Of a stretch of 64,000 nt of DNA, positions 55,034 to 64,000 are shown one piece after another; positions within the stretch are counted from its first letter, which is position 1; each line of letters opens with the position of its first letter. Position numbers and translations under genes: made by a program. The DNA lies in NCBI RefSeq assembly GCF_963678635.1, contig NC_087063.1, positions 45,428,101-45,492,100 of the forward strand. Reading direction: 5' to 3'. Origin of the DNA: Symsagittifera roscoffensis (taxonomy: Eukaryota > Xenacoelomorpha > Acoela > Convolutidae). Under the pieces are notes generated by a model, which saw only the letters and a list, made by a program, of their open reading frames with translations, was not told the origin of the DNA and did no database searches.

Positions 55034-57200
55034 CTAGGGATAAGGGATGATGAATTATTGTATTTAGTTTTATTCTGATTTCAAAATTTAGTGCGAGTTT
55101 ATCTTGTGTAAATATTTGTATGTTATGTTCTTGCATTAGTTTGTGAATATCTTGTCGATATTGTAATCTGTTTAGTGCCCAGTTGAGTAATTTGTTACTT
55201 TCGTGATGTAACTTTCGTCCAAATAATGGAAGGAATGCTACGATTGTATTCCAATCTAATCGTAGGAGTATGTTATTTGTTGAATTTTCTCTCTATATCT
55301 GCCGTCGAGATTTGTAGGTAAAATTGAAGGAAATGGGATTTGTGAGTTTTGAGTTAAGGATTTGGAGTTAAGATTTTCTCGGATTTGCTCAGATGTAGGG
55401 GTTGAACCTAAAAAATCTGAGTGAATGTTCGATGTGTTTTGTTGTGTTGGGGTCTGGGGGGTTCTTTGAATTGTGCTTTTGGAGAGGTCTATAGGGTTTG
55501 TTATTGGTGAATGAGGTATGTTGAATTGAACTCTGGGGTTTGCAAGTTTCCATTTCGTGTTGGATGAATAATTTGTCTGTTTATGTCGAGCGTGTTCTGG
55601 TTTTGACTTTGGTTTCTTGCTCTGTTAAGATCTTGTTGGATAGGTGGGGAATATATTATATACTGGTTCGTATTGTGGTTCGCATAGAGATGCTTGGCGA
55701 GTTACTGGTTCTTATGGTTCGGACAATCGTGCGTGTCTTTGTTCAAATGTGTATAGGTTGTCTTGGAAAGTGATGAGGGTTGATGATTGGGGGTTATTCG
55801 TTTGACTAATTGTTGGTGCTATTGGAGGTTCCTAGGACGTTGTTGGTGGGGACTGATGTGGGGGTTGTTGATTAACAATTTTGGAAAGTTTGGAAAATTA
55901 TTTATTTATGAGGAAAATTTGTGTTTTTTGCATTATTCTTGAATGAAAAGTTTTAATGGTATTGTTGCTTATGCAAACGTTAGAATAACTTTTTTATTCA
56001 TTTGCATATTGTCATTATGAGGGATGTCAAAAATGTGAAAAATATTGTAAAAATTGAAGAAAAACATCTATTCTACTGAATAGATGTTGGAACATTTAGA
56101 TAGTTATTTGAAACATTGTACCTGAGGAGGTGTTCAATGACTTTGGATCAATTAACGTAGGTTTGGTCTAGGGAGTAAAAACTGATGAAAAAATAGCAAA
56201 AAATTATCATTGAGAGGATGAAAATTTCCAAAATGTCGGATATGAAAATTATACAAGGTTTGAAAAAATTTGATAGGATTGAAAAAAGGTTTGAAAGAAT
56301 TTTTTGAAACTTGTTGACTGTTCGAGAAAAAAGCATTTGAAGAAATGATTTGTTTCGTCGAACTATTTGTTTTATTTTTTGAGGCTAAATTCGAGTGTGG
56401 TCGGTTTATTTATTGGTTTTTTGACAAGTGGGTTGGATTTCGGCAATTTTTGATAAAGGAAAATTTGGAGGGCTCTTGAGAGTCTTCCTGCTTTTGTTGT
56501 TATTTATTGGATGATTGGGGATGATTGGGGGTATCTTAGAGATATTCGTACTTTAGGCTAAATGATAATGTCCATTTTGTTCTTTAAGCTTATTTAATAT
56601 TTTTGCCTGAGGGGTTTTTGAGGTCTAGGTTGGGAGAATTTTGTTGATCTTTGTACTGCTTGATAGGAGAGGGTTGTAATATTGAGACTTATTTTATTTC
56701 AGGTGTCATTGTTTGGCGGTTTGCTTATTTTTGACATGAAGGTCCTTTAGTTATAGTTAGAGGTTGGCTTGAGGTTGATTGTTTGTCGGCTAAAGAATTC
56801 GTGTTAAAAATGAGGTGATGATTCGGAAAAGTTTCTGATTGGCTGTTTTTGAATTACTAGTTTGTTCAAGTGCTTCCAGCAAGAATTTTGAGAAATTTAA
56901 AGTCCTGTAAAAGAGTATAATTGAGTCAGTTTGCGAAGAGCGTACTCTTTTGGATAATAATGTAAAAAATTGTTTCGGTGTTGAACGATTTCTTTTTTGT
57001 TTAGATCTGTAAGTTTGTATAATACATCAGTAGGTTTATCAATTATTTGACATGATCTTTTTTGGAGTGGTTGTAGTTTTTAGAAATTTCCTTTTTTGCT
57101 ATAAAATTTGGAATTTAATAGAATGTTCCGATTTTTAAATTTGTAGCTGGGGTAAATCGAGAGTTTATTTGGGAATTATTATTTTGTCTTTGTAACAGTT
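55034..57200 (-). other. copy 2: pol C-terminal tail and spacer
   Basis: On the - strand short frames near 55.3-55.6 kb are Thr/Pro/Asn-rich (NIPHSPITNP, QRTPQTPTQQN, SDFLGSTPTSEQI), as expected for a linker between integrase and env. From 55.9 to 57.2 kb little protein is readable. The opposite-strand frame 55540-55773 is a shadow. Confidence 0.35.
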
Positions 57201-57233
57201 TTTGTTATTTTCTGGTAAATTTCGTTGTGTTTT

Positions 57234-58050
57234 TCATCTGTTTAAAATACATTCGTTGTGTGTACCGGAAGCTAATTTTAAAATTTGTGGATGATGAAAG
57301 TGATCTTCATCGTGGGTATGTAGTGGTAGATTGTAACATATTATTTCTTTAGTGGGTTGGCAATAACCTTGTGTATTTTTTGAAGAATTTGCTGAGAACA
57401 GTATCGATTTTTGTTTTTTTTGGTTAAAAACCATTTCTTAGGTGATAATCCTAAAGTAGTTCTTATTTGTGAATTATAAGATAGGGGGAAGAGTTTTACA
57501 TCTGTTGACCATTCGATATATCGTGTGTCATTTCCGTTAATGATACATCTAAGATAGTCTTATAATGAACGGTTCATGCCTTCGACTAATCCATTAGTCC
57601 AAGGTGCATGAGATGTAAATGGTTTGTGTTTAATAATATATAAGTGGCATAGTGTAATGATTTCGTTGTTTATAATATCAGTGCCATTGTCTGTAACAAG
57701 GATTTCGGGTAAACCGAATTTTGCTATCCAGTGTTCATAAAGTGTTGTAAATGCATAATAAGCATTACAATGAGGTACTGAGTTAAGTACTACGTAGTGT
57801 GTTAATGCATCGACTATGACCATTATATGATTTTCTTTCTGAGGATGGTGATATTGGTCCTTTTGTATCGAATGAAAATATGTGATTGAAGTATAGACTT
57901 TGTCCCTTAAAAATTTGTTTTTCTGCAAATGTCTTTGATTTGGGTATGGTTTATTTAATTGACAACTTATGCAATCATTGCGTAATACTTTTAACCAAAT
58001 TGGTGCATTTGGGAAATAAAAACTTTTGTATAAAAAATGAGTATGTTATG
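57234..58050 (-). pseudogene. copy 2: integrase
   Basis: CISCQLNKPYPNQ near 57975 is the second half of the HHCC zinc site. The frame 57928-57560 then has VIVDALTHYVVLN, LYEHWIAKFGLPEILVTDNGTD (second catalytic Asp) and APWTNGLVEGMNRSL (catalytic Glu). The first Asp (FSFDTKGPIS) reads in the neighbouring frame near 57865, so one frameshift interrupts the core. 57434-57234 is the C-terminal part. All three acidic residues survive at the DNA level. Confidence 0.8.
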
Positions 58051-58691
58051 AGCTGAGTGTCCATCAGTGTGTAGAGAGTGAGAGGTATGAAAAGCTATCA
58101 GCATCATACTTAAGGGTAGGCGGGGTACTTTGATATCAGATGTTTGGTATTCTAGAATATCTGTGTTTTCTTTGATAGATGTATTGTGAAAATTTCTGAA
58201 ATATCTAAGAAGGATTCTATTTCCTCGAATGGTGGTATCGGTTTTAATTGGTTTGGTTTATAATTGTGCAAGATTTTAATTGTCTAATATCTGGATCAAG
58301 ATTTTGATATTTCTGTAGTAATTCGAGTGTTATTTTTCTGTTATTGTGAGAAAATTTTTTTCATTTTCTGTTTGTGATAGAGGTATTGTATCTAGTGGGT
58401 CATGATGGTTAAAAAAATGTTTTATTGTATTTTTTGAATCATTATTTGGTGGGCCTAATAAATTTATATTATCAGTGAGGTTTTCTTTTTCTATTAAAGG
58501 GAATAAATCTGTCTTATATAATTTTTGTTTGATTGGTTTTTGCTGTGTGTTGTTTTTTATCCAAGAAATGTATGGTATCGCTTTGAATGTAGATTTTTCT
58601 AGTAGGTCTACTTCGTAGTGATTGTTTTGACAATCCAGATATTGTGGAAAATGATGTAGATTATTTATTTGTGATTGGTTTATGTCAGTTT

Positions 58692-59190
58692 TTACTGTAT
58701 ATTGGCATTGTATTCTTGGTGATGTTTCATCTTTTGCAAGAAAAATTTAATATTTTGTGGTATTTCAACTGTTGTTTTTTTTGTTAACAATTCAGGTGAT
58801 GTATTTCTGTTGAGAGTATCGGGTAGTGCGAGGTTTTTTCCTGCTGACCAAAGTTTGGGAATTTCATTGGGAATTTCATTAAATTTCATTAAAATTTCTC
58901 TCTTTTTTAATTAGTTGAAATCTATAAACTCTATGATTTTGGTTTGGTTTTTGTGTAAAAAGAAGGTTATTGGTTCATTATCTGTAAATAAAACTGTTGG
59001 ATCCAAGTACTAAAAATGAATATTCTGTAAGTGTATATTTTAGGGCTGTGCATTCTCTCATAAGAGTAGAGAGTCTAAGTTCAGATTGTGTGATCAGTCT
59101 AGAGTTTGCGGCAATGAGGTTCGTTTTATTTGTTCCATTGTGAGATTGTAATAATGCTGCGCCGATGCCAAAGTTTGAGGCATCGCACAT
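58692..59190 (-). pseudogene. copy 2: RNase H
   Basis: 59190-58978 has MCDASNFGIGAALLQSHNG (first catalytic Asp), then SELRLSTLMRECTALKYTL. 58889-58692 reads LWSAGKNLALPDTLNRNTS, the usual end of Ty3 RNase H. The TDHK block lies in the broken part near 58980-58920. Confidence 0.8.
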
Positions 59191-60463
59191 GGCATAAAAT
59201 GTTGGTCGGGACCTGGAATAGTGTTTGATAATTGTTTAGTGAGATGAGCTTTTATTTCTTCAAATCGTTTCTGATGTTCTGTTGCCCATCCAAAAATATT
59301 TGGCTGTCTAAGGATGTTGTAGAATGGTCTTAAATATAACTGCATTTTGTATAGGTATTTACTTGAGAAAATTAACAATCCAAAAAAGTTTTTTGATTGC
59401 ATCTATGCGAGATTTCAATGGAGTTATAGTGTTTGTTTCTATAATATGTCCAAGGAATTTTTTTCATATTAGAAAAAAATGTGATTTATCCGGGGCTTCC
59501 CTCATGTTTTCTTGTAATAAAATGTGATGATATTTTTCTAAGAGAATGAGCATTTCGTCTTTTGTTTGTGATTGTATAAAAACATCGTCTAAACTTGTGA
59601 TTGCATTTTTATTGAGTATCAGTGGTCTGGAAATTTTTTTCCTAAATGCTGAAAATGCTGCTGGTCCTATAGAAATTCCATAGAAAAATCTGTTGAATTC
59701 GTATTGTTGGTTTCCAATAACGAATTGTGTTAATCGTCTGTATTGTTCGTCTAAAGGCTTTTGATTATATGCACTTTTCATATCTGCTGTTGTGAAATAT
59801 ATACCGTTTTTTTTGTGAGAATTAATTGAATTGGTTCAATAGGCCAATTACATTTAGATTTATCAATGAGCGAATTGAGGTATCTTGCATCCAGAACTAT
59901 TTTCAATGATTCTCCTTTTGCTAAAATGATAACGGGGTTTATGAATGTGTTACCTTTTGGCTGTTCTTTTTTATTTACTGGAGAAAAGATTTCATTTTGT
60001 TCTAGTATTTGAAGTAATCTGTTAATTTGTCTTGTAAGTGAATTGGGTTTTTACTTGCTCGTTGTTTTTTGAAAACTGCATCAGGTTTAAGAGGTAAATT
60101 TAGTGGTGAATTTACTTTTCCAACATCAAATTTAGATGCTGCGTAAACTTTTGAGTATTTTAAAATTAAGTCAGCTAATTGTTCCAATTCTTTTTGTGTT
60201 ATCTGAGAGTGTTGAAAATTAAACATTGTTAAGAATTTTCGTTGTTCTTCCGTGTATTTTGATATTTGAAATGTTGGTTCAAAGTAGGGTGTCTTGGTGA
60301 AATCATCTTTGTTTCGTTTTTCTTTACTTAAATTATTATTAATTGACAACCCTTCGTTAAGAATTGTTGATTGACATATATCCAATAATTGTAAAATTTC
60401 ATTTACTCCGTACGCTATTTTTTTTGTGGGAGAAATTGTTGCGTTAGTTTCACAATAACCCAA
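59094..60463 (-). pseudogene. copy 2: reverse transcriptase with upstream pol spacer
   Basis: 60463-60002 covers the spacer and RT entry (KVNSPLNLPLKPDAVFKKQRASK). After breaks near 59.8-60.0 kb (NPVIILAKGESLKIVLDARYL), 59781-59464 gives MKSAYNQKPLDEQYRRLTQFVIGNQQYEFNRFFYG and ITSLDDVFIQSQTKDE, so the catalytic box reads S-L-D-D where Y-L-D-D is usual. 59402-59094 is the thumb and connection. It is dead through frameshifts, but the two catalytic Asp are present. Confidence 0.8.
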
Positions 60464-60639
60464 TAGTCCAAGAGGTAGGGTTATTTTATATGGAGAGTTG
60501 TTAAATAAATATGTGAAGAAATCATATCTGAGTTTGAGTCTTTCATGTATTTGATAGATGAAATTGTTACTCGGAAAAATTTATGAATTGTCTGAGTTCA
60601 AGCTCAGACATGAAGAGATGTTGTTTATTTTGTTTTTTA

Positions 60640-61117
60640 TCATATTGGTGAACATGTTTGGTTGAGAAGTTATACACATTACCTGATAGTGGTTTCAGGT
60701 GTTTCCGTTCCTGATTGTATATAGAGTAAAATCTAGAGAAAAATGGTGGTTGTTTGTTTAATCTTTGAAAAAAATGTAATGCTTTGTTGTAAATGGTATT
60801 CCAATAATGTTGTGTTTTATATCTCTGATGTGGAAGGTTTATTTAAATGGTTTGCTCATGAGTTTGTTATCTTCCATTATTCGAGTGGGAACAATGAATA
60901 GTTTGATTTATCCATAAATTTTTAAGGTTGATCCTTGTGCGGTTGCTAGTCTGCTTGTTGTTTTAAAGGGAATTAATTTTGGATGTAGGATTTTTATTTC
61001 ATTCCAAGTGGGAATCTTGATGATATTTGATTCTGCTCCGGAACCTATTAAAAAATCAATTTCAAAGTCTGGTGTTTGAAATTGTTTGGAATTTGGAATT
61101 TCTAAAAGAAGTGGCAT
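60640..61117 (-). pseudogene. copy 2: aspartic protease
   Basis: 61117-60908 reads FEIDFLIGSGAESN and KIPTWNEIKILHPKL, then TTSRLATAQGS. The catalytic D-[ST]-G position is G-S-G, so Asp is replaced by Gly (GGT). The same change is present in the inverted copy 3 at about 63515. The frame closes soon after, and a shifted frame continues to about 60640. Confidence 0.75.
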
Positions 61118-61499
61118 TGTCCAGATTTTTTCATTTTGTAACTGCGGTTTTTTAGGTATGTTTTGATAAATGTTATTTGTGCTTGAGCTTTTTGTGGGTT
61201 TTCCTTCTGTTATTTCTTCTACTATTTGTCTATTGTTTTCTTACTTGTTTTGGGTCTTGTATATAATAGTTTTAAAGAAGTTGATCATAGTTTTGATAAA
61301 TATGGGATTTTATTGGTTGTTCGTATATAATAAGTTCGCAGTCATTTTCAACGTGTATCAAATTAATTGAAATTGTGTTTTCTGTGTCACTTTCACTGTC
61401 TGTGGATTCGCAATTGATGTGATTTAATTGCAATTCTGTACTTCCGTTATTATCAATACCAATTGGGTCTGGTTGAGTTACTTCAGTTGCTTGTACCTG

Positions 61500-63480
61500 A
61501 TTTATCTGCCTTTGATGTTTAGATGTAATACTCCTATAATTTTGTTGTTAATTTTGATAACGTGTGTTATTCCTATATGGTGACTGTAGAGTAGTTTCGT
61601 TGTCTGTTGTTATAACTTGAATTTCTGTTCTGTGAATTATTGCGTGATCTATTTTGATAATTGTTATATTTTTATCTATGATAGTTTGATCTGTTGTTAG
61701 AATAATTGCGTGATCTATTATTTTGATATCTAGGATTTCGATCATTTGAATAGCTTCTATTCCTGTCGTTGAAATAATTTCTAATTCTCTTATATGAAGA
61801 GTTTCTAGATCGATTATTTGATTAATTTCTATTTCTAGAATTTGAATAGGAACTGGCATCAAACAAAAATTCAGATTGGTTTGAATTTGATCTTGAAGAA
61901 TTATTTTGATTTTGATTATTTCGAATATTTGATCGGGTATATCTGTTTTGTGAGAAATTTCGTGAAATTATTTGGTATGGTGTTCTTCCTCTATAATTCG
62001 TATTATGAGGTGATTGTTGTCTAGGGTGATTTGAGATATTTGGAAGTAATTTTCCTGAACTATTATTACAATGAATGTTTTTGTTGGGTAAATTTTGATC
62101 TTTTTTCATGTATTGATGAAATGATTTATTCGGTTCCCTATATTTTTGTGGATTGTTTTGGTTATCCGTTGTTTTTGTCTGCATTCGGCAATGCTGTGTC
62201 CGTTTCGTCGGCAATAATTGCACCATTTTTTGAAAGTTGGTTTGCTTTTCAAGTTTGGGTTTTTCTTGTATATGTTCAAGATTTCAGTGATTTTTTCAGA
62301 TAATTTTGTATCAGAGTCGTTAACATTGTTTATTTGTGATAGTGATTTGGATATTGTTGACATATTGTAACTTTAGGTTTTCTGTCTCTTCTAATTTCAT
62401 AGTGATTTCTACTTGTTCTAGTTTATCTACTAGTTTTCTAAAGTCTAAATCTGGTTCTCGGATTGAGGAAAGATGTGATGCTCTCTTTTTTTTGCTGTTT
62501 TTTGCAATTGAGGTGTTAGAGTCATCATTAAGTTTTCTGTCATCTTTGTATTTTTGTCATCATGAAAATTGAGTGAGTATGCGTTTCGGACTAGTGTTTC
62601 TATTCTTACTGCAAATTGTTTCATTGTTTCATTTGGGAGTCTACAAACCTCATTGCATAAAACTTTTTGATGTTGTTTGTTCCTTTCTGAATCAAACATT
62701 TTTGAGAATTCTTGTGTGAATCTTTTCCAATCTGAGTTTATTTCTGTAGGTAAAAGTGAAAAGTTTTTTTTTGGGCTGCGCCCTCAAGGATGGTTTGGAT
62801 TCAAGCTCTATGTCTATGTTTCCCATTTTGATGAAGTGGCGTGTTTACTGCTTCAGGTCCTATAATTAAAATTAAATTTGCTGTGCTGCATTTAGATAAT
62901 CTTCTACAGAGTATTCAGGCTCCGTGCCTGTAAATACCATTAGTGGTTTATTTGATGATGTTGATGATCCACCCATTAGGTATGGATTCATAACATTTGC
63001 AGTGATTCTGCGGCATGTGGCATTTGAGAAAAATTTGTAAGTTGAGTTTTTGTTATTTCATGTTGTTGTAAATAATATGGTAGTGAAGTTTCGTTATGGT
63101 TGGTTGGTTGGTTGGTATGATTGTGTGTTAACTGGGTTTTGTTGTTGAAAATTGTGGTTGTAAGATAATGAATTATTTCTAGGTTGTCGTGTTTCTTCAT
63201 TTCGTGTGTTTGGTTTGAAATTATCTGGTTGGTCAATACTTTAAGAACGAGGTCTTTGGCTTGAATAAAATCGTTGATGATTTTGATTATAGTATTCTTC
63301 ATCATCTGCTGGAAAATAATTTGGTGTATAATAATGAGGTTGATTTCTGGCATGGTATTTTTTGTATTAATTTTATTTTGTTGAAAAAATGAGTAATTTT
63401 CACTTTGTTCTGGTGAGGATCGTGGTTGATCATGAAAGTTTATTGAATTTGAAGTTGTTTTGTGGTAAACAGTTTCAAAC
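61500..63480 (-). pseudogene. copy 2: gag and nucleocapsid
   Basis: 63548-62988 gives the N-terminal low-complexity Asn/Gln-rich part and QHEITKTQLTNFSQMP. 62699-62445 has FDSERNKQHQKVLCN, LPNETMKQFAVRIETLV and MTLTPQLQKTAKKR (capsid). 62363-62106 has an intact zinc knuckle, CNYCRRNGHSIAEC (CX2CX4HX4C). 62226-61822 is the Asn/Arg/Ser-rich tail. The order matches copy 1 at 22.5-24.1 kb. At least three frameshifts separate the pieces. The frame at 61862-61548 with repeated Ile/Thr is a shadow of the Asn/Ser-rich tail. Confidence 0.8.
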
Positions 63481-64000
63481 AATAGACTTTGAAATAGATT
63501 TTTTTTAGTAGGTTCCGGAGCAGAATCAAATATCATCAAGATTCCCACTCAGAATGAAACAAAAATCCTACATCCAAAATTATAACCCTTTAAAACAACA
63601 AGCAGACTAGCAACCGCACAAGGATCAACCTTAACAAATTATGGAAAAATCAAACTTTTCAATGTTCCAACTCAAACAATGCAAAATAACAAACTCATGA
63701 GCAAACCATTTAAACAAACTTTCCACATCACAGATATAAAACACAATATTATTGGAATACCATTTATAACTAAGCTTTACATTTTTTTCAGAGATTAAAC
63801 AAACAACCACCACTTTTCTCTAGTTTTTACTCTATATACAATCAGGAACGGAAACACCTGAAACCACTATCAGGTAATGTGATGTGTATAACTTCTCAAT
63901 CAAACATTTTCACCAATATGATAAAGAACAAGATAAACAACATCTTTTTATGTCTGACATTGAACTCAGACCAATTCATAAATTTTTCCGAGTAACATTT
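63470..64000 (+). mobile_element. env-bearing Ty3 element, copy 3 (inverted, runs off the window)
   Basis: The + strand from about 63470 repeats, in opposite orientation, the protease region of copy 2 (61085 down to about 60600). It covers VGSGAESNIIKIPTQNE, TTSRLATAQGSTL, then FKQTFHITDIKHNIIGIPFI. Frames are broken (an extra T near 63505; a stop after HPKL). It carries the same Gly in place of the catalytic Asp as copy 2. The base skew flips from T/G-rich to A/C-rich at the junction. Confidence 0.85.

Larger units (their letters stand above)
52731..63480 (-). mobile_element. env-bearing Ty3 element, copy 2, truncated at both ends
   Basis: On the - strand: gag (63.5-61.5 kb), protease (61.1), RT (60.5-59.1), RNase H (59.2-58.7), integrase (58.0-57.2), spacer (57.2-55.0) and env-like region (54.9-52.73). 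It is the better preserved copy of the family at 20.7-30.5 kb. The 3' end breaks at 52731, inside the segment after env, against the duplicated segment. The 5' end breaks at about 63480 against an inverted copy. No LTR remains. Numerous frameshifts and stops make it inactive. Confidence 0.85.

Noticed and set aside
55540-55773. 77-codon hydrophobic + strand ORF
   Set aside because: It lies opposite the pol-env spacer of Ty3 copy 2; T/G-rich antisense DNA gives Val/Leu-rich translation.

Overview
The window looks like transposon-filled intergenic DNA from an AT-rich metazoan genome, probably an invertebrate. The evidence is the retroelement repertoire (Ty3 elements, one family carrying an env-like ORF; a Ty1/copia remnant; LINEs with PHD-finger, endonuclease and reverse-transcriptase relics), the long runs without ORFs, simple-sequence tracts, and two 200-N assembly gaps. 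No tRNA, rRNA or convincing single-copy host gene was found, and the species cannot be named from the sequence. Almost everything recognisable is a dead mobile element. The exception is one very young Ty3 element.

Layout. 1-2 kb: short dispersed repeats and one unrecognised small ORF. 2.0-5.5 kb: a frameshifted LINE (PHD finger, endonuclease, RT) followed by a (TAC)n tract. 5.6-9.2 kb: AT-rich DNA with two weak RT relics. 9.3-16.8 kb: an array of about five diverged units of roughly 1.7 kb, each holding the wreck of one LINE RT palm domain. 17.4-18.5 kb: a gap, then GC-rich low-copy repeats, a GAGCGGTTT palindromic array and a C-rich tract. 18.7-34.6 kb: a strikingly A/C-rich block holding a decayed Ty3 element on the + strand (gag, protease, RT, RNase H, integrase, env-like ORF, then unidentified Ser/Pro-rich ORFs). 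It is flanked by copies of a dispersed repeat (R3).

35.2-42.3 kb: a young Ty3 element on the - strand, with LTRs that look identical, an intact 1045-codon gag-protease-RT-RNase H ORF and a separate 785-codon integrase ORF. Beyond its 3' LTR a second copy of the 5' gag region follows directly, so the locus reads LTR-internal-LTR-gag'. 42.5-43.5 kb: an apparent terminal-inverted-repeat (foldback) element with AATCGATTAT palindromes around a G-rich minisatellite. 43.9-45.0 and 51.7-52.7 kb: a duplicated 1-kb segment with an ORF I cannot identify. 45.2-47.8 kb: a 5'-truncated copia element with 3' LTR and polypurine tract. 49.1-49.5 kb: an inverted fragment of the 9-16 kb array unit.

52.7-63.5 kb: a second copy of the env-bearing Ty3 family, on the - strand. 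At about 63.47 kb it meets a third, oppositely oriented copy that runs off the window. The strongest candidates for new biology are this env-like gene in a large A-rich Ty3 family, the separate integrase ORF of the young element, the tandem LINE-RT array, and the unknown duplicated ORF.
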